Source: CAZUNB01 sp044227985
GTDB lineage: Bacteria > Patescibacteriota > Saccharimonadia > Saccharimonadales > JAGPDM01
Assembly (NCBI GenBank): GCA_044227985.1
Contig: JBGAVT010000003.1
Location: forward strand, 1-64,000
Direction: 5' to 3'
Length of the DNA: 64,000 nucleotides
Both the position numbers and the translations under genes were made by a program. How positions within the stretch are numbered: position 1 is the first letter of the stretch; every line of letters begins with the position of its first letter. The notes under the pieces were generated by a model. It did no database searches. It was not told where the DNA came from and saw only the letters and a list, made by a program, of their open reading frames with translations. This document shows, piece after piece, positions 1-9,128 of the stretch.

Positions 1-813
1 AATGCTCCTGGCAGATAGCCTTTGTCGCGGTAAAGCAGTGTGTCGACGTCGCCATCGCGTTTGCTGAGTTTTTTATTGCCAGTTTCGCCCCAAACTGCTG
101 GGACATGAGCGAATTTTGGTGGCTCAATTCCAAGCGCTTTATATAGCAGTAAAAACTTCGGCATTGAGCTGACGAACTCATCACCACGCACGATAAGATT
201 TATCTTCATCTCGTGGTCATCGATGATGTGTGCGAAGTTATAGGTCGGATAACCGTCAGCTTTCACTAGTATAAAGTCATCTATATTGTCTGTACTTCCA
301 GCTTGTTCACCGCGGACAAGGTCGACCCATTCGGGACTCTGATTCTCATCAATCTTTAAGCGAATCGGCATACCCTGCTCCCAAGTTGGTGGATCTGTTG
401 GGCGATGTTCACGGTAATGGAATGGTCGCTTCTCTGCTTTAGCTGCATCGCGGTATTCAGTTAGTTTCTCTGGTGGTGTCGGATCAGCATATGCTTTTCC
501 CTGTTTAATTAAATCAAGCGCATAGGGCAAGTAACTATCTAGTCGATCGCTTTGACGATATGGTCCAAACTCTCCACCAATATCGGGACCTTCATCATGG
601 TTAAGTCCGAGCCAGTTAAGGACTTCAAGGATTTGGGCTTCAGCACCTTCGACAAATCGTTCTCGGTCAGTATCCTCAAGACGTAAAACAAATTGTCCGT
701 TGTTTTGCCGAGCATACAACCAAGCAAAAAGCATGGTACGAATACCACCAATATGAATGAGGCCGGTTGGGCTGGGTGCAAAGCGCGTGCGAAGACTTGG
801 CTGTTTTGACATT
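1..813 (-). CDS. gltX: Glutamyl-tRNA synthetase, N-terminal part (runs off the window)
   Basis: Charges tRNA with glutamate in the cytoplasm. Translating the minus strand from the ATG at 811-813 gives 271 codons with no stop before the window edge. The class I signature is visible: the HIGH-type motif as FAPSPTGLIHIGG near residues 10-22, and the KMSKS-type motif as KKLSKRDG near residue 250. The D-T-D-R-E-R stretch after the first strand and the VRGDEF segment are also typical of GluRS. Whether it is discriminating or non-discriminating cannot be told from this fragment. It is divergent from the orphan gene at 969. A palindromic TTGCAA at 918-923 could serve as a -35 box in both directions. 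The C-terminal anticodon-binding part lies outside the window. Confidence 0.95.
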
Positions 814-917
814 ATCAATAATCATATCAATAACCAGCACGATAAAGAAAGCATTCCACCAATTATTGTTTTTAGTAGAGGAGTTTTAAAATAATTTTTA
901 CATATAAGTTTTATTAC

Positions 918-947
918 TTGCAATTATATTCTATAATGTGATTTAAT
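918..947 (+). promoter_or_regulatory. Promoter of the orphan gene at 969
   Basis: TTGCAA at 918-923, then a spacer of 17-18 nt, then TTTAAT at 942-947. TTGCAA is the same -35 hexamer seen at the trp promoter and at several orphan genes in this window. Being a palindrome, it may also serve gltX on the other strand, although the minus -10 candidate there (TAAAAA) is weak. Confidence 0.5.
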
Positions 948-968
948 AATATAAAAGGACGCGATTTT

Positions 969-1880
969 ATGGAGATGCCACCAGCACTTAAATATTTCAA
1001 AGATATGGTCGTTGGAGGCGTTAATGCTTACAGAATCGCGCAAGTTTATGATCAAGCATCGGTTAAGCCTGCTCCGACTGCTCCAATTGAGACTGGTCAA
1101 TACACTACCAACAATACACCAAAGTCACTGGTTGGAACAGAACTTGCTTTGCCTGATAGCTCCGGACATGAGCCTGGGGGAGAAGCATATCTGCCAGTGT
1201 TGGATGTAAGCGTGTTAACAAATAGTTTAGAAGAAAAACCCCCTGATAATATAACCGAAATCCATGTTAGGTCCGTTAATGGTATAGCTAATTCATTTCT
1301 CAATAGAGTCAAGGAGGAAGGTCTGCCATTTCTTGCGGGGGGAGCCTCAATGACTACATGCGATATAGTAGATACTTCTAAAACAGGCGCCGCTGTAATG
1401 GTAAATTGTCATAGATTCCACAGTATACTAGACATGCAGTGGGGTGAGAGACTGTTCCTTCCGAGTGATGATATCGAAAGTCGTAGGATTAGAGTTGTCA
1501 TGGATAAGAGTCCTTGGACGAGGTCATACAATAAAGAAAATTTACAAATGGTAGATTTAGCCAAAAGACTCGGAGTAATGGCTTGGCGCGTAAGCCACAT
1601 ATTGGCTGATGAGACACTATTTAATGGGCTAGTAAGATATTCAACGGGACGCGGAAAAAGGTCAAATGTCGATTTTGAAGGTAATACACGAACTGTGTTC
1701 TGCGATGAGCAATTGGTAAGTGACTACGTAAGAGCATTACAAAAGTGTGACGAACCGCCGACTGTTCCGATTATAAGACGAGAAACAGCTGTTATTGCGT
1801 TACATCCTCCAGCGCAACATAGTACAATATATTATGTTGAAGCAATCGAAGACGACGAACTTCCTGGAGCCACAACATAA
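969..1880 (+). CDS. Orphan protein, 303 aa, function unknown
   Basis: I do not recognise the family. The start is the ATG at 969, preceded by an AAAGGA Shine-Dalgarno-like sequence. There is no signal peptide or membrane segment. The first 90 residues are low in complexity, with many Pro, Thr and Ala. The rest looks globular and mixed alpha/beta, with Cys at two points in the middle (TTCD and VNCHRF) and two near the C-terminus. The last residues are acidic. It stands alone between gltX on the minus strand and a decayed gene on the plus strand, so context gives no function. It belongs to the set of single orphan genes with TTGCAA-type promoters in this window. The coding call rests on length, a clean reading frame and plausible start signals. 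Confidence 0.75.
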   Translation: MEMPPALKYFKDMVVGGVNAYRIAQVYDQASVKPAPTAPIETGQYTTNNTPKSLVGTELALPDSSGHEPGGEAYLPVLDVSVLTNSLEEKPPDNITEIHVRSVNGIANSFLNRVKEEGLPFLAGGASMTTCDIVDTSKTGAAVMVNCHRFHSILDMQWGERLFLPSDDIESRRIRVVMDKSPWTRSYNKENLQMVDLAKRLGVMAWRVSHILADETLFNGLVRYSTGRGKRSNVDFEGNTRTVFCDEQLVSDYVRALQKCDEPPTVPIIRRETAVIALHPPAQHSTIYYVEAIEDDELPGATT

Positions 1881-2123
1881 TAGAGGTTGTGGGCCTGAGC
1901 CATTAAACAGTAAGAAATAATATTCATTTCTATCATTGAACTATTCTTAAAATATTCGCATATTCTTATTTTTTTTTGTTATTGTGTTCGACAAAAAATA
2001 ATCGAGTATTGCGATTATTATAATTAAATGAGGGGTCAGAATGACACAAAGATGCCTCAAACCGTGTAAATGACTAGCCCAGAAGATTAAAGTCTTACCG
2101 TTGAATATTTAGAATTTATAGCA

Positions 2124-2579
2124 ATGGCTGATGTAACTATTGGTACTATTTTTACTTCTAAAAATGATGAAGGCTGAGAAGTAGTTGCTAGGAATCAGGA
2201 GAAAGTGCTAATCGTCACCACGACTAATTCCTGCACAAGTGGGCTTGTAAGGAGTCCTGAAGAGTCCTTAGCACAAAAGGGATATTGCCCCAATCATCAC
2301 TACCTTAGCTACCAAGATAGTGATAGTCTTGTGTTCTATGGCAATTTCGTAAACGCACATTTCGGTAGCGAAGTAAGTTTATACATTGACGATCAAGATG
2401 ATGTAGCCAACGGAATGGACAGCGCTGTTTTCCCGAAGGAAGATTTAGCTATAGCTTAGAAAGCACTTTCAGTATATGTTGAAGGGCCTAAGTCCCTTCA
2501 AGCTGCGGGGATTATAGATAAAAAACAAATTGAAGCAGTCACTACACCTGAAATCAATTATATAAACAATAGTTTAACC
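2124..2579 (+). pseudogene. Decayed orphan gene with two in-frame stops
   Basis: A plus-strand frame from ATG 2124 reads as plausible protein across TGA at 2175-2177 and TAG at 2457-2459, and continues towards the convergent gene that ends at 2580. The middle open part (2178-2456) has ordinary composition and hydrophilic, acidic character. No family is recognised. Other genes here use TGA as a normal stop, so recoding is not a good explanation. The 240 nt upstream (1881-2123) are AT-rich with no convincing gene and carry a GAGGGGTCAGA tract that recurs near 11029. An alternative is a short gene starting at GTG 2205, but that would leave coding-like sequence on both sides unexplained. Confidence 0.5.
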
Positions 2580-3992
2580 CTACATACTAGCGGCGACTTG
2601 AATGAGCTGGTCGGCGCTAAGTTCATTTGCATCTTCAATCGTATACCAAACTCCCCTGTTGACCCAGGTTGCGTCTGATTCACCGTAGACATAGATTGTT
2701 AGGCCTTTGTCTTCGTAGGTTGCATATTGGCTGGACTGTGGCTTCACGTAACTTTCTAGTAGGCTAAGTGAGTCAAGATTACTTTTTCGCTCTGTTACCG
2801 CAAATTTTTGATCATCCGATTTGTCTTTTTTAGTAAATCCAATTGTTACCTGTCCTTTGCTGTATTGCACAGGTCCATTGAAGGCAAAACCTTCCGGAGT
2901 AAAAGCTGGCATACTAGCATCAAATCCTGCTCGATTCGCTGCAACACGGATAGCAAGGTTCGGGATATTCAGGTAAGTGATGTAACCAACTACAACAACG
3001 AAGCTTAATGCTGTAGCTACAGCTGGCGCTATTCGTTGACCAAAAGTCAGGCGAAAAACTTCGCTAGCATTTCGCATCCGATCGGACATAGTTGGTTTTT
3101 TATCTCTTTCAGCTTTATGTTTCTGCTCAAAGAATTTCTTCTTCTCAACTTCACGTGTCTGTAAATTAAGGTTTGGCGGTGTAAAGAATTGTTCTTGATT
3201 GTTGCGTGATTCATCGATCTGTGGTGCTGGACTATCATGAGCTTTTTTGCTCGCGAATGGGTTGAATTGTGGTTGAGTTTCTATTGCTGGTTCAGCTACT
3301 GAAATTTGATTATTTGCTTCATTACTTGTTGTTTGTGGCTGGACTGCATTGTTGTTAGAAAATCGGTCAATACTGTGGCTTTTTTCAACCCTCGCCATGC
3401 GCTGGCGTAACCGAGCTTGGTGTTTAGCTTCACGTCGTCTGACGTGGTCGGGTATTTCTTGTTGAGTATTTTTATTGGTCGAATTATCTGCACTAACAGC
3501 TGAAATTTTCTTTATAACTGGAGTTGGCTGATCGCTGGTTTCTAATACCTTTATCTCTGCTTGTTTTTTATCATGTTCAAGACTTTGAATTTCTGATTGT
3601 ACAGTCTGCTCTGCTTTTTCAAATTGACTATTAAGTTTCTTGTTAAGATTTAACGGCGCAAAAGCTTGATCTGCTTTAGTCCGTACTGCTTTTTTGTTTA
3701 TTTTTCGAAGATCGGTGTGGTTGCTGCCACTTGGGTGAGCCTTGATCTGTTCAACAGACTTTCTTGGTATCTTAGTGGCCTCAGCATTAAGGACTTGGCT
3801 AAGTCGGCGGGCCGACTGCATTTGAGCTTTAGAAGAGTTTGATGACTGGACTTTGGCAGGCTGCTTATTTTTCGCCTGAAGGTTGTCTGCGTTATTTGTT
3901 CTATCAAAGATCTCATCACCAGTTTTTGGATCAAACTTGCGGCCGTTGACTACAATAAAACTTTGACTGGCTTTTTTTGCAAATAAACCCAT
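2580..3992 (-). CDS. Single-pass membrane protein with long disordered N-terminus (DUF4367-like C-terminus)
   Basis: 470 aa. Residues 1-320 are polar, rich in Gln, Lys, Ala and Asn, and probably disordered and cytoplasmic. One membrane helix follows near residue 335-355 (ATALSFVVVVGYITY). The outside domain of about 115 residues resembles DUF4367-type modules found after an anchor helix: a lone segment with FTPEGFAFNGPVQYSKGQ, ending in a WVNRGVWYTIE strand. The role is unknown; a similar layout is common in cell-envelope proteins of CPR bacteria. The start ATG at 3992 follows GAGAAGG on the minus strand. A TACAAT box lies upstream near 4025. It stands alone between the decayed gene and the WecG-type gene. 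Confidence 0.75.
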   Translation of the reverse strand: MGLFAKKASQSFIVVNGRKFDPKTGDEIFDRTNNADNLQAKNKQPAKVQSSNSSKAQMQSARRLSQVLNAEATKIPRKSVEQIKAHPSGSNHTDLRKINKKAVRTKADQAFAPLNLNKKLNSQFEKAEQTVQSEIQSLEHDKKQAEIKVLETSDQPTPVIKKISAVSADNSTNKNTQQEIPDHVRRREAKHQARLRQRMARVEKSHSIDRFSNNNAVQPQTTSNEANNQISVAEPAIETQPQFNPFASKKAHDSPAPQIDESRNNQEQFFTPPNLNLQTREVEKKKFFEQKHKAERDKKPTMSDRMRNASEVFRLTFGQRIAPAVATALSFVVVVGYITYLNIPNLAIRVAANRAGFDASMPAFTPEGFAFNGPVQYSKGQVTIGFTKKDKSDDQKFAVTERKSNLDSLSLLESYVKPQSSQYATYEDKGLTIYVYGESDATWVNRGVWYTIEDANELSADQLIQVAASM

Positions 3993-4157
3993 TAAATACC
4001 TTCTCGCTTATGCTACTCGCCTATTGTATATCGAGGATGGCTTGTGCCGCAAGTGATAATTACATTTACTTTTTTATGATAAAAAGCAGATATTATATTT
4101 TGTTTATTTCTAATTTGTCTTCAAAGTCGAATGATGCGTAATTAGAAACTTTTAAAT

Positions 4158-5003
4158 TTATTTGATAATTTTTGAATGTCGGTAAACTCTCCACAAAAAC
4201 CTCGGGACTGCCGTTTGTCGAAAAATTCTTTTAGGTTCGAGAAATAATCGCCACAACCACTCTAGTCCTATGTGTTGGAAGAGTTTTGGAGCTTTTTTCA
4301 GTTGACCACCAAAACTCTCGTAATCAAAGGTACCACCTTCGCCGATGAAGACACCATGATTGCTTGACTGCTTTAAACGTTCGGCAACTTCCTCTTGTGC
4401 GGGAAAGCCGATTCCGAGCAAGACAATATCAGGTCGATATTTTTTAATTAATTCACGTAGCAGCTTTTCATGGTTCTGGCTAAATTTGCCAGACTCATCA
4501 CGACCGATAAGGCTTGGAACTAAGCTAATATTAGGAATTCTCTTTTTGATAATTTTTTCACGGTCTTTGATCGTGCCAGTTTTTGGTGAACCAACGAGCA
4601 TTACTTTATAGTCTCGCTCAGCAGCAGCTTCGAGTAATGGCCAAGTGAAGTTAACGCCGGCTAGACGTTCAGGAATAACGGTAGCGACAGATTCGGGCTT
4701 AAAAATAATTTTGATAATCGAATTAATCCAACTGAAAAATCCGTAGTTTCCCGCTTGTAGATAACTAGCCGCCCACTGAACAGCTACACTATCTGCAAAA
4801 ATTACGTCTGATTTCTGTAAGTTAGTTTTGGTCGACTTATCTGCTGTTGCTCGTTCAACGAACTCAACATATGGCTTACTGACACGATGGGAGCCTTTTG
4901 TATTGATTAGTTCTATGACAATCTTGATTGCTTGTTGGCGTGTAGATTTAGCAATTTCTAATCCGAAAATATCGACTGTAGATACATTGTCTAGCTTAGT
5001 CAC
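4158..5003 (-). CDS. WecG/TagA/CpsF family glycosyltransferase (GT26)
   Basis: 281 aa, the usual length of the family. These enzymes move N-acetylmannosamine or a related sugar onto a lipid-linked precursor in wall polymer or exopolysaccharide synthesis. Family marks visible in order: ADSVAVQWAASYL (catalytic Asp region) near residue 70, MLVGSPKTGT near 135, LLGIGFPAQEE near 195, IGEGGTFDYESFGG near 220, and the C-terminal IGLEWLWRLFLEPKR segment used for membrane association. The gene overlaps the upstream GT4 gene by 4 nt and is the last of an mreB-GT4-WecG run, which suggests coupled expression with cell-shape or envelope functions. The acceptor and sugar cannot be told from the sequence. 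Confidence 0.9.
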   Translation of the reverse strand: MTKLDNVSTVDIFGLEIAKSTRQQAIKIVIELINTKGSHRVSKPYVEFVERATADKSTKTNLQKSDVIFADSVAVQWAASYLQAGNYGFFSWINSIIKIIFKPESVATVIPERLAGVNFTWPLLEAAAERDYKVMLVGSPKTGTIKDREKIIKKRIPNISLVPSLIGRDESGKFSQNHEKLLRELIKKYRPDIVLLGIGFPAQEEVAERLKQSSNHGVFIGEGGTFDYESFGGQLKKAPKLFQHIGLEWLWRLFLEPKRIFRQTAVPRFLWRVYRHSKIIK

Positions 5004-6097
5004 GCACGATCTCTCATGGCCTGGATTAGTCGTTTTTTGAGTAGTTTTTGAAAATGTTTTTTCTCAAATGTCAGTGCGTGTTTACGCATAGCTTTTCTAT
5101 CGTATTTGATTTTTTCATTCACCTCGACTGCTCGGTTAATTGCGCGAACGGTTTGCTTGGTAAACAATACACCTGACTTCTTGTGCTCCACGGTCTCCAT
5201 GACACCGCCTTTGGCGAAGGCTAACACTGGTGTGCCGCACGCCATGGCATCAATTGGCGCCAAACCAAAGTCTTCTTCTTGAGGGAACACTAGCCCTTGG
5301 GCCGCAGCTATTAACTCCCACTTTTTCTTATCTTCGACAAATCCAGCAAATTTTACATTTTTTGGGGCCAATTTCTCCAGACGTTTCCGGTCTGGCCCAT
5401 CGCCGATAATGAATAGTGTTTTACCGGTAATTGCAAAAGCTTCAATCACGAGTTCAAGTTTTTTATATGGTGTCAGGGTAGAAAGCGTAATATAGTAATC
5501 ACGACGATTTTTGGTTATAAACGAGCCATCGAGATCGGCTGGTGGATATATGACTTCACTGTCTTTTTTATAGTATTTTTTAATTCTTCCCTGTGTTGTT
5601 TTGCTATTCGTTAGCCAGACATCAATTCCATTGTTACTCTCAAGGTCCCAAGCTCGAAGTTTTTCGACTTCATGTTTTGCAAGCGCTGTTTTTAGTTTTC
5701 CATAGCCTAATTCTTCGATATATTGCTGCGAATAATCCCAGGCAAAGCGCATTGGCGTATGGCAATACGTGACATGCAATGTCGTTGGACCAACTGTGAC
5801 ATTTTTAGCAAAGGCGCTCGAGCTTGAAAGTACCAAATCAAAATCACTTAAGTCAAAACTAGCAATTGCCTTAGGTATTAGCGGAGTTAGTAAGCGGTGA
5901 CGCTTTTGAATCACACGCGGGATTTTCTGTAAAAAACTAGTATGAACTTTGCTCGGTTTGAAGTACTCAGCAAACTTATAGTCATCAAATAACAATGTAT
6001 ATAACTCGGCATCAGGAAACATTTCAGCTATAGCTAAGACAGTCTTCTCTGCTCCTCCAAAAACGTCGAACCAATCATGCGCCAAGGCAATTTTCAT
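5000..6097 (-). CDS. Glycosyltransferase family 4
   Basis: 365 aa GT-B enzyme. The N-terminal half opens with KIALAHDWFDVFGGAEK, a nucleotide-sugar GT4 beginning. The C-terminal half carries the retaining-GT4 signature: FPQEEDFGLAPIDAMACGTPV with the EX7E-type acidic residues, and a GDGPDRKRLEKLA loop. I place the start at ATG 6095-6097, which overlaps the mreB stop as ATGA. A TTG three codons upstream is less likely. The stop region overlaps the downstream WecG-type gene by 4 nt. The likely role is surface polysaccharide or glycolipid synthesis. Donor and acceptor are unknown. Confidence 0.9.
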   Translation of the reverse strand: MKIALAHDWFDVFGGAEKTVLAIAEMFPDAELYTLLFDDYKFAEYFKPSKVHTSFLQKIPRVIQKRHRLLTPLIPKAIASFDLSDFDLVLSSSSAFAKNVTVGPTTLHVTYCHTPMRFAWDYSQQYIEELGYGKLKTALAKHEVEKLRAWDLESNNGIDVWLTNSKTTQGRIKKYYKKDSEVIYPPADLDGSFITKNRRDYYITLSTLTPYKKLELVIEAFAITGKTLFIIGDGPDRKRLEKLAPKNVKFAGFVEDKKKWELIAAAQGLVFPQEEDFGLAPIDAMACGTPVLAFAKGGVMETVEHKKSGVLFTKQTVRAINRAVEVNEKIKYDRKAMRKHALTFEKKHFQKLLKKRLIQAMRDRA

Positions 6098-7104
6098 GGG
6101 CGCCAACCCAGCAGCGATTTCTTGTAATCTTCAAGATTTGTGATAGCGGTACCTGCTCCCTTAACAGTGCATAGCAGTGGGTCTTGAGCGACAATCGCCG
6201 GTGCGCCAATGATTTTACTCAATACACGATCAAGGTTTTTTAGTTGAACAGTTCCGCCTGTTAACATAATGCCATGCTCAGCAATATCACTAACCAGCTC
6301 TGGAGGAGTCTGTTCTATAGTATTTCTAATAGCTCGAATAATCTTCTCGAGTGATTCTTCAATGACTGGTACTAAATCGTTTGGGTGAATTTTAATAGTT
6401 TTAGGTAAACCACCAATCAAATCACGTCCATGAATCTCAGTTGCTTGGTTGTCGTCGCTATACATGGCACTCCCAATTAACATTTTAGTTTCTTCGGCGG
6501 TACGTTCACCGATACCAACACCGTGTGTATTGCGAATATAGTTAACAATGTCAGCGTCGATAGACTGCCCGCCAACTCGAATACTGTTTCGAGCGACGAC
6601 TCCGCTTAGTGATATCACAGCAATTTCTGTCGTACCACCACCAATATCTACGATTAGGTTTCCAGTAGGCTCATTGATCGGCACTGCTGCACCTAGACCA
6701 GCTGCAATAGCGCTCTGAATTAGATGAACGTGTTGCATCCCAGCCGATTTTGCAGCATCGAGTGCAGCACGTCGTTCGGTGCTGGTTGCACCACTACTAA
6801 TACTAATCATTACTTCGGGTAATCGCAGACGCACACGACCAAGAGCTTTATTCATAAAGTGTTTTAGCATTTGTTCAGTAATGACATAGTCGGCAATTAC
6901 TCCAGATTTAATCGGACGATATGCTCGGATTGCCTCTGGAGTTCGGCCGACCATATCGATGGCGTCATCACCAACTGCAATTACCTTATTGCTTTGTACG
7001 TCCATCGCAACAACAGTAGGTTCGTTGATAACGATTCCTTTTCCAGGTGCAAAAATACGAGTGCGCGTAGTACCAAGATCGATTGCAATTCGTTTAGAGA
7101 ACAT
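6094..7104 (-). CDS. mreB: Rod-shape-determining protein MreB
   Basis: 336 aa, a standard MreB length. This actin-like ATPase forms membrane-bound filaments that guide lateral wall synthesis. Motifs: phosphate-1 IAIDLGTTRTRIF at residues 6-18, phosphate-2 LIVDIGGGTTEIAVIS near 155-170, adenosine region MLTGGTVQLKN near 285. The -10 box TATACT lies 10 nt before the ATG, so the 5' leader is at most a few nucleotides. It heads a likely three-gene unit with two glycosyltransferases. mreC and mreD are not next to it, unlike the common mreBCD order. Confidence 0.95.
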   Translation of the reverse strand: MFSKRIAIDLGTTRTRIFAPGKGIVINEPTVVAMDVQSNKVIAVGDDAIDMVGRTPEAIRAYRPIKSGVIADYVITEQMLKHFMNKALGRVRLRLPEVMISISSGATSTERRAALDAAKSAGMQHVHLIQSAIAAGLGAAVPINEPTGNLIVDIGGGTTEIAVISLSGVVARNSIRVGGQSIDADIVNYIRNTHGVGIGERTAEETKMLIGSAMYSDDNQATEIHGRDLIGGLPKTIKIHPNDLVPVIEESLEKIIRAIRNTIEQTPPELVSDIAEHGIMLTGGTVQLKNLDRVLSKIIGAPAIVAQDPLLCTVKGAGTAITNLEDYKKSLLGWRP

Positions 7105-7218
7105 CTTAGTTGACAGTATACGGCACAGAGCCTAGCCCCACCACCCTATTCTGTTGTTTGTTGATTAAGGGTAGTACAGGTTTGGTGCTATACTTATAAC
7201 TATTAATTAAAGAAACAT

Positions 7219-8688
7219 ATGAATAAAACGAACGACAGAAAAGCCAAAATAATTCGCTATACCGGTTATATATTGACAACAGTTTTTGTAGCAATTGGTG
7301 CGGTAATTTTGTTTAATTTTGCTCTTGGTTACAGCTACGACCCTAGAACTGGCGAAATCGTCAGTCGCGGTTTATTTATCTTCCGTTCACGCCCCGTGAA
7401 TGCTTCGCTCTACGTTGATGATCGCAAAAAACCACAAAGCCTTCCGCTAGAAACTACACTGCCGAAGGGATCGCACCAGTTGACACTTAAAGCCAATGGC
7501 TATCGCAATTGGTCCGATAATCTTACCTCAATCGGTGAAGATATCGTCTGGGTAAATTATCCATTTTTAGTACCGAATAAAATCAAAATAGTTGAGCAAG
7601 CAGAGTTGCCGCAAGCTGAAGCTCAGGGCATTAGTCTCGATCGTAAGATTATTTTGCAAGCTTTGACAGTCGATGGAGCTGTTTCATTAAATAACGTAAA
7701 AATTGATCGTGATAAAACCGATCAATCGACACTACAGATGCCAGAAAATGTTATTGAAAATTTGAGAGGATTTACAGCCCAAGATGTGGAGTTTGCTCCA
7801 AATGGACGTTATGCGGTGGTAAGATATGGCTTGCCTGCAGAGCAATCTGTTAAGCATTTATTCGTCGACATTCGTTCTCCAGAAAATAGTACAGTACTTG
7901 AGGATACGTTTGCTCGGAGTATCGATAGTTTTATATTCTCTCCTGACGACAGCCAAGATGTATATATTTTGTCTGACTCAGAGCTATTTATGATAAGTCT
8001 TAACAATAATACTTTGAGTGCGGTTATTGCTCGTAATGTAACGCAACTCTCGGCTCGAGACTACGTAACTATAACCCGACAAGCTGCCGAGGATGCTCCA
8101 CACGAAGTTTTTCGAGTCAAAGATACTGAGCTTGATAAAGTCCCGATTACCTACTTTCCGAAAGACGAGTCGGTCAATGATGTGCAGGCAGTTGAGTATA
8201 AGAGGCGTAAGATTGTACTCATAGCTACCAATAAGAAATCTCAAGTTAAGATTAATTTCGACACCGAGAATCCAACGGTTGTTGAATTACCAATTATCGG
8301 CAAAGAAATTCTGATGAGTCCCGCCAATCGTCACGCGCTAATAACAGACGGGAAAAATCATTATCAGTCTTACGATATTGAATTCGATAAGAAATATGAA
8401 TTTGAATTAGAAAAACAATTAACGAATCTGTCTTGGTTTGATTCGTGGCACCTAAGTGCAATCGAAGAGAGCAAGAAAGCTGTGATGTTTGAGTTTGGTG
8501 GCAAGAACTTTGAAACATTATTTGAAACTAAAAACCTAAATAAAGTTTTCCTCGACGGACGATTAGAGAACGTCTATGGTCTCACTACAGTTGAACCAGA
8601 GAAAGCCAGCGATGTTGATGCCGCTAATTCTGAGCCAACTAAACCGGTTATGCAAAAGTTACTAAACGGACCGCTAAAAGTTAAATAA
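7219..8688 (+). CDS. Membrane-anchored PEGA-domain protein
   Basis: 489 aa. A membrane helix at residues 13-35 (ILTTVFVAIGAVILFNFALG) is followed by a PEGA-type beta domain near residues 50-110, recognisable from the RPVNASLYVDDRKKPQ and LPKGSHQLTLKANGYRNW segments. The remaining 370 residues look like a series of beta strands with repeated short units, possibly a propeller-like fold, and should lie outside the membrane. Such PEGA proteins are frequent in Saccharibacteria-like genomes, but their job is unknown. It is divergent from mreB; the leader contains TTAAAGAAAC before the ATG. There is no operon partner downstream. Confidence 0.8.
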   Translation: MNKTNDRKAKIIRYTGYILTTVFVAIGAVILFNFALGYSYDPRTGEIVSRGLFIFRSRPVNASLYVDDRKKPQSLPLETTLPKGSHQLTLKANGYRNWSDNLTSIGEDIVWVNYPFLVPNKIKIVEQAELPQAEAQGISLDRKIILQALTVDGAVSLNNVKIDRDKTDQSTLQMPENVIENLRGFTAQDVEFAPNGRYAVVRYGLPAEQSVKHLFVDIRSPENSTVLEDTFARSIDSFIFSPDDSQDVYILSDSELFMISLNNNTLSAVIARNVTQLSARDYVTITRQAAEDAPHEVFRVKDTELDKVPITYFPKDESVNDVQAVEYKRRKIVLIATNKKSQVKINFDTENPTVVELPIIGKEILMSPANRHALITDGKNHYQSYDIEFDKKYEFELEKQLTNLSWFDSWHLSAIEESKKAVMFEFGGKNFETLFETKNLNKVFLDGRLENVYGLTTVEPEKASDVDAANSEPTKPVMQKLLNGPLKVK

Positions 8689-8740
8689 CGAAATTTTTAG
8701 CTAAAAGATAAAACTAAACTAGAACATAAAAAACTCATGC

Positions 8741-8769
8741 TTGCTATATCTAGGCTATTAATGTAATTA
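8741..8769 (+). promoter_or_regulatory. Promoter of the gene at 8796
   Basis: TTGCTA at 8741-8746, spacer of exactly 17 nt, TAATTA at 8764-8769. The -35 box is preceded by ATGC, giving the ATGCTTG extension shared by many orphan genes here. Confidence 0.55.
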
Positions 8770-8795
8770 TTGGCTTAGATAAAGAAGGAAAATAT

Positions 8796-9128
8796 ATGAT
8801 TGGTAAGTATGTAGAACTTACTCTAGATACATTCAGTGTAGATCCATCGACTGACGATGTGGCTGGTGCGAAATGTATTGTTAGGCTTAGGAATAACAAA
8901 CGAGATAAGACCGCAATAGTGGAGGGTGAGAATTCTTCAGATGCAATCTATAATGCCGGCGCTATGTGTGCTGATTGCGCGCTTCGATTTGGTGGTTGCG
9001 ATAAAAACGAGATGACAACACCGCAAGGCGAGCTCGTGGAAGATGTGTTAGCACTGACAGGAAACCAAGTTTTTTTAGATGGGTATATCGATAGAAGTTT
9101 AGAATATCCGGAAGAATTAGAAGATTGA
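8796..9128 (+). CDS. Small acidic orphan protein with a Cys cluster, 110 aa
   Basis: Not recognised. The ATG at 8796 follows AGAAGGAAA, a good ribosome site. The N-terminal half is predicted as beta strands. The middle carries CADCALRFGGC (residues 59-69), a C-x2-C-x6-C arrangement that could bind a metal or form disulfides. The C-terminal third is acidic and probably helical. The end overlaps the end of the convergent sortase gene by 12 nt. Its promoter has the ATGCTTG-type -35 box of the orphan group. No membrane or signal segment is seen. The 137 aa protein at 23733 also has a Cys cluster, but I see no real alignment between them. Confidence 0.65.
   Translation: MIGKYVELTLDTFSVDPSTDDVAGAKCIVRLRNNKRDKTAIVEGENSSDAIYNAGAMCADCALRFGGCDKNEMTTPQGELVEDVLALTGNQVFLDGYIDRSLEYPEELED

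Noticed and set aside
2031..2041. GAGGGGTCAGA tracts at 2031 and 11029 as ends of a REP-type mobile element
   Set aside because: Only a short shared string, no palindromic partner and no transposase gene nearby.
2175..2177. TGA read as glycine (as in some other CPR groups)
   Set aside because: Several intact genes here, such as trpE and mreB, end in TGA, and a TAG also interrupts the same frame.
8796..9128. Homology between the Cys-cluster proteins at 8796 and 23733
   Set aside because: The Cys spacing differs and no other residues line up.
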